From Pomacea canaliculata (Eukaryota > Mollusca > Gastropoda > Architaenioglossa > Ampullariidae), in contig NC_037600.1 in NCBI RefSeq assembly GCF_003073045.1, positions 17,600,419 through 17,664,418 on the forward strand: 64,000 bases of DNA, given 5' to 3'. The position numbers were made by a program, and so were the translations under genes. The notes under the pieces are model-generated. The model saw only the letters and a program-made list of their open reading frames with translations. It was not told the origin of the DNA and ran no database searches. This document shows positions 60,861 through 64,000 of the stretch, piece by piece. Every line of letters begins with the position of its first letter. Position 1 is the first letter of the stretch.

Positions 60861-62782
60861 TACTAGCTGATAAATAATCGTGTAAAGCATGTCATCGGTA
60901 CCATAAGTTTATTGCTTTGCTGAGGTTCTCTCATTAATGCGAGTGTCTGTGCTGATGCTCGTCCACACAACTGTGGGCTGTGGTTCAAACCTGTCCTTAC
61001 ACTGATCTTAATACCAAAAGTCTGATGTGATGGCCAATTGCTTGCAATTAATACTGGCATGAAAAAGATGGTAGATATAAAATAACCAACATACACCAAT
61101 GTTCAAAATGTCACTAAAAATAAGACAGAAAACTGCATGAATTGCAGATAAACTGAGAATAAGTAAACATGGCAGTTTGGTAAGCATGTGGATACAAACA
61201 CGACTATGGCGACATTGAGTTAAAATAATGATAATCATATGTACCGATAATCAATTTATTAATACATTATAATGTCAGTGTATTCATAATGTAGTAAATA
61301 AGCAGTCATTAGCTTGGCATCCAGTTACTGAAATGTTTACACCTGAGTTTCGTCTGGCTGGACGTCAGTCGGTGATGGGAATAAAGTTCATCTCAATGTT
61401 TATTGCCAATGTTTATGTAAGTTTACACGCAGACACGTGCCAACAACGAGAACAGAAAGCAGTTCACTGAGGTCTTGTGATCAATTAGATGACACTAGCT
61501 TTGGCATCAGACAACCACGTGACATGCCTCGTCTCTGATGACAACGAGAGCGATCTCACAGACCACTTAATTTATTAGCGTGCATTCTTATTTAAAACAT
61601 TTCCAACATTTAAATAGATAAACTTTCAAAAAGTTCTAAGATTGACATCAGCACCTTGAAATTTTTTTTTAATATTTTGCCTTTTAAAGAATTATTTTGT
61701 TTAAGCTAATCCTTCGGTAGCTAAGTATGTAGGTACATTCTCAACCTTCTCAACCGAACCAATATAAAGGACGGAGTAAAACTGTGATTAACAGTACAAA
61801 TGTCAGAATTTAGTAAGCTCAACAATTAATTCTGTTTCTAAACTAGATTTTAAAAAGATTTCTCCAAATTATTTATTGCATGGAAAGGTGTCGTTGCCTT
61901 TGTAAAAGTAGAATGTCAGTGAGTAGATATATCTATATATATGTATGTATGAGAGGTATCTTTCCTGCACTCGAAGCTGCCCGACTGTTCTCTAAATCTC
62001 CAATAAACAGAAACAACCATTGCCATTAAACGAATAGATGTATATTATTATCACAGAAAGCAATAAAGTATGTCTTCTATTGAGAGTAGCCATTCCTGGT
62101 TCCGAGGTATTAATTAAATCGGTAAAATGACCAAAAATCAAAACCGTTTTATTGTTGCATGAAGCCGACACGTACTTCAGCTCAAAGTCTGTCATAAAGT
62201 GCGTTAAGAATGCATTATTTAGTTATATATATATTTGTGTACTACATATAGCTTTCATGAAGTCCCAAAGTTATTGTCATCATGATGTCATCGACATTGG
62301 TTTGCAAGTAAATTAATTAAAACTCGCCGAGTCTTAGAGAGTTTTGCACAATTATTACACACCCTTGTGCTTTCGATAAAACTTGAATATTGGGATAAAT
62401 AATTCACAAATATCCGATACAGGTTTCACACATAATACCAGGAGAATGATCACTAAGTCTTGTCACATTTTTTACTGCTGTAGTCTGAATGAGAGTCACT
62501 CTAACTACCAACCGTTTGTAGAATCGGACTAAATCTTTAGTTACCTTAGCAAAGCCAGGACTTAGCACGAAGCAACTTTCCACTAAACACTTCTTTGACT
62601 CCTTTCATAGTTTGGTCTGGTCTCGAGGTGTGTAAACAAGTCTGGTGAGATCTCAACCTATGTTTAAGTTCATTACTACCACGGCGGATCACTTGCCCTG
62701 TTCACTAACCGACAGTGTTCATGTGAACACCAATTCTAGTCAGTAAAGATGGACAGCGACATTCAGCATTACTAAAATAATA
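60861..62782. other. Intergenic, no gene seen
   Basis: AT-rich, with (AT)n at 61927-61943 and 62223-62234. No domain-bearing frame found. Confidence 0.6.
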
Positions 62783-63946
62783 TTACCATCTGTTCATCGA
62801 TATCTGGTGCTGGGAGTGATCCGTCAGCTCCATGCTACTTTTCTTTTCTCGTTTTTGACAACGAAATATTTCTTGAACATTTTCCCTGAACTTGGTTCCT
62901 GAGAAATAATAAACAAACACATTGACACTGCTGTTCATTGCACTCCCGACCTCTGCACCGTTAATCAGAACGCCGAAAGAATTATTATAGCGGCCATCTG
63001 CCCGGGCTTCTGGCTGAAAGAGAGGGACCATCCTGATGAAAATATTTGGGATGGAGAGGACAAGAAAAATTATAGATATGATGATCAGCATTTTGGTCGT
63101 CGCCGCTTCTTTTCTGGTATCAGACGATGAAGTCTTTTTGCGGAAGGTTATTGTCTGCTTCAGCTTGAAGCCTGTTAAAGCCGTACAAACACAAACAATA
63201 AATGGAAGACCAAGGGACAGAATCAGACCAAAATATGTTCCTTCGACAGCGTTGATGATGTCCTTGTTCTTGAAGTAATACTCGTTCACCGTGTACTTCA
63301 AGACGGTTGAGTTTTTCACCACATCAAAGAAGCACGTGACCTGGTACCTGGCGGTGACGACGAAGAAAGGTAAGGTGGTCAGGCAGGTGCCGCAGATGAT
63401 GACCACATACATGGTCCTGGTGCTGAGCAAAGTCTTAGACTGCAGTGGAAATAACACAGTTAAGCACCGTTCACACGAGGCAACAGCTGTCAGATACATG
63501 GCACCGTACATGAAGCCCAGCATCCCCAGCAGGCGATGGTTGACGAGGAACTGGTAGACAGGACCATAGACACCCGAGTCTAGAGGAAGAAACACGCTGT
63601 CGATGTTCAGCAGGAAGAGGAAGGCGATGTTCAGAAGGTGGATGAACTCCAGGCTGAAAAGACACAGGTTGATTCTGTGCTTGAGGCCTTGCCTGTAGAA
63701 AGATGTCAGACTGAGGCAGATGCCGACGGTTCCAAGAAGGAACAGGACTGGGAGAATGATGGCTCCCTTCCCTTTGCTGATCCAATGTTCCACTGCCTGA
63801 CTAATGGGATCGTCTGGGTAGTCTGCGGTTACCATGGAGATGCATCCTTGGGGACTTGGTGCTGCATCCCAGCTGTGACTCGTGTTCTGTGCTGTCAGCA
63901 CGTGTTGGGCGAGGGATGTAACCAGTGTCTGATTCGGTATCATCAT
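62783..63946 (-). CDS. Rhodopsin-type GPCR, gastropod chemosensory-like (copy 8)
   Basis: 387 aa from the ATG at 63946, chosen because the codon before it is GTG. A second ATG follows directly. N-terminus has three sequons (NQT, NTS, and NSS-like context later), a cysteine in PQGCISM and YPDDPISQAVEHW. ERC after TAVASC, SVLFP replaced by TVLFPLQSKTLLS, ECL2 VTCFFD, LSIPN in TM6, NVFVY in TM7, GTKFREN, and a C-tail ending QISMNRW. On the minus strand an acceptor (TTTATTTACAG) ends at 63954, eight bases before the ATG, so the first exon and promoter lie beyond the right edge of the window. Confidence 0.88.
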   Translation of the reverse strand: MMIPNQTLVTSLAQHVLTAQNTSHSWDAAPSPQGCISMVTADYPDDPISQAVEHWISKGKGAIILPVLFLLGTVGICLSLTSFYRQGLKHRINLCLFSLEFIHLLNIAFLFLLNIDSVFLPLDSGVYGPVYQFLVNHRLLGMLGFMYGAMYLTAVASCERCLTVLFPLQSKTLLSTRTMYVVIICGTCLTTLPFFVVTARYQVTCFFDVVKNSTVLKYTVNEYYFKNKDIINAVEGTYFGLILSLGLPFIVCVCTALTGFKLKQTITFRKKTSSSDTRKEAATTKMLIIISIIFLVLSIPNIFIRMVPLFQPEARADGRYNNSFGVLINGAEVGSAMNSSVNVFVYYFSGTKFRENVQEIFRCQKREKKSSMELTDHSQHQISMNRW

Positions 63947-64000
63947 CACGCGCCTGTAAATAAATTTAAAAAAACATGAAAGGGAAAACTGATTTCAGAG
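63947..64000 (-). other. Splice acceptor and intron upstream of copy 8
   Basis: A pyrimidine-rich stretch ends in TTTACAG at 63954. The remainder is intron sequence running off the window. Confidence 0.6.

Overview
The window is eukaryotic, non-coding-rich animal DNA. It is AT-rich and full of microsatellites, minisatellites, small DNA transposons and LINE fragments. Its genes have short exons with GT/AG borders. The dominant gene family, intronless-coding rhodopsin-type GPCRs with long conserved motifs and tandem expansion, resembles the chemosensory-type receptor expansions known from gastropod molluscs. I therefore infer a mollusc, most likely a gastropod; no database search was possible.

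Left part (1-12.1 kb): GT-rich satellite, then a tandem segmental duplication. Sequence around 1583-2480 is repeated at 9009-9660, and 3766-3980 is repeated at 11862-12060. Each 1583/9009 block carries what looks like a 5' non-coding exon ending in a donor on the minus strand. Between them lies a complete six-exon minus-strand gene (coding exons between 7867 and 4399, 419 aa) for a type II membrane, DUF1647-like, glycosyltransferase-like protein. It contains two homologous 63-nt cassette exons. A 2-kb GC-rich block of unknown nature sits at about 9.67-11.75 kb.

Middle and right (14.4-64 kb): eight related GPCR genes, seven on the minus strand and one on the plus strand (55.7 kb), plus a decayed 5' fragment of a ninth (about 23.8-24.03 kb). 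Three of them (34.5, 41.9 and 49.3 kb; here called A, B and C) lie in tandem units of roughly 6-7.4 kb. The middle unit is a mosaic: its left part matches unit C and its right part matches unit A, with the switch in a short interval inside the receptor gene. This is the signature of unequal crossing-over. Two MITEs (342 bp and 158 bp) and two minisatellites present in B and C but absent or unexpanded in A date the steps. The C copy has a one-base deletion before TM7. The receptors share an N-terminal YPDDPIS-type motif, lack the usual TM3 cysteine and carry altered DRY, CWxP and NPxxY motifs.

The rest is intergenic repeat: LINE 3' ends, a SINE head, hAT-like elements and several tandem repeat arrays. 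No rRNA, clear tRNA or CRISPR was seen.
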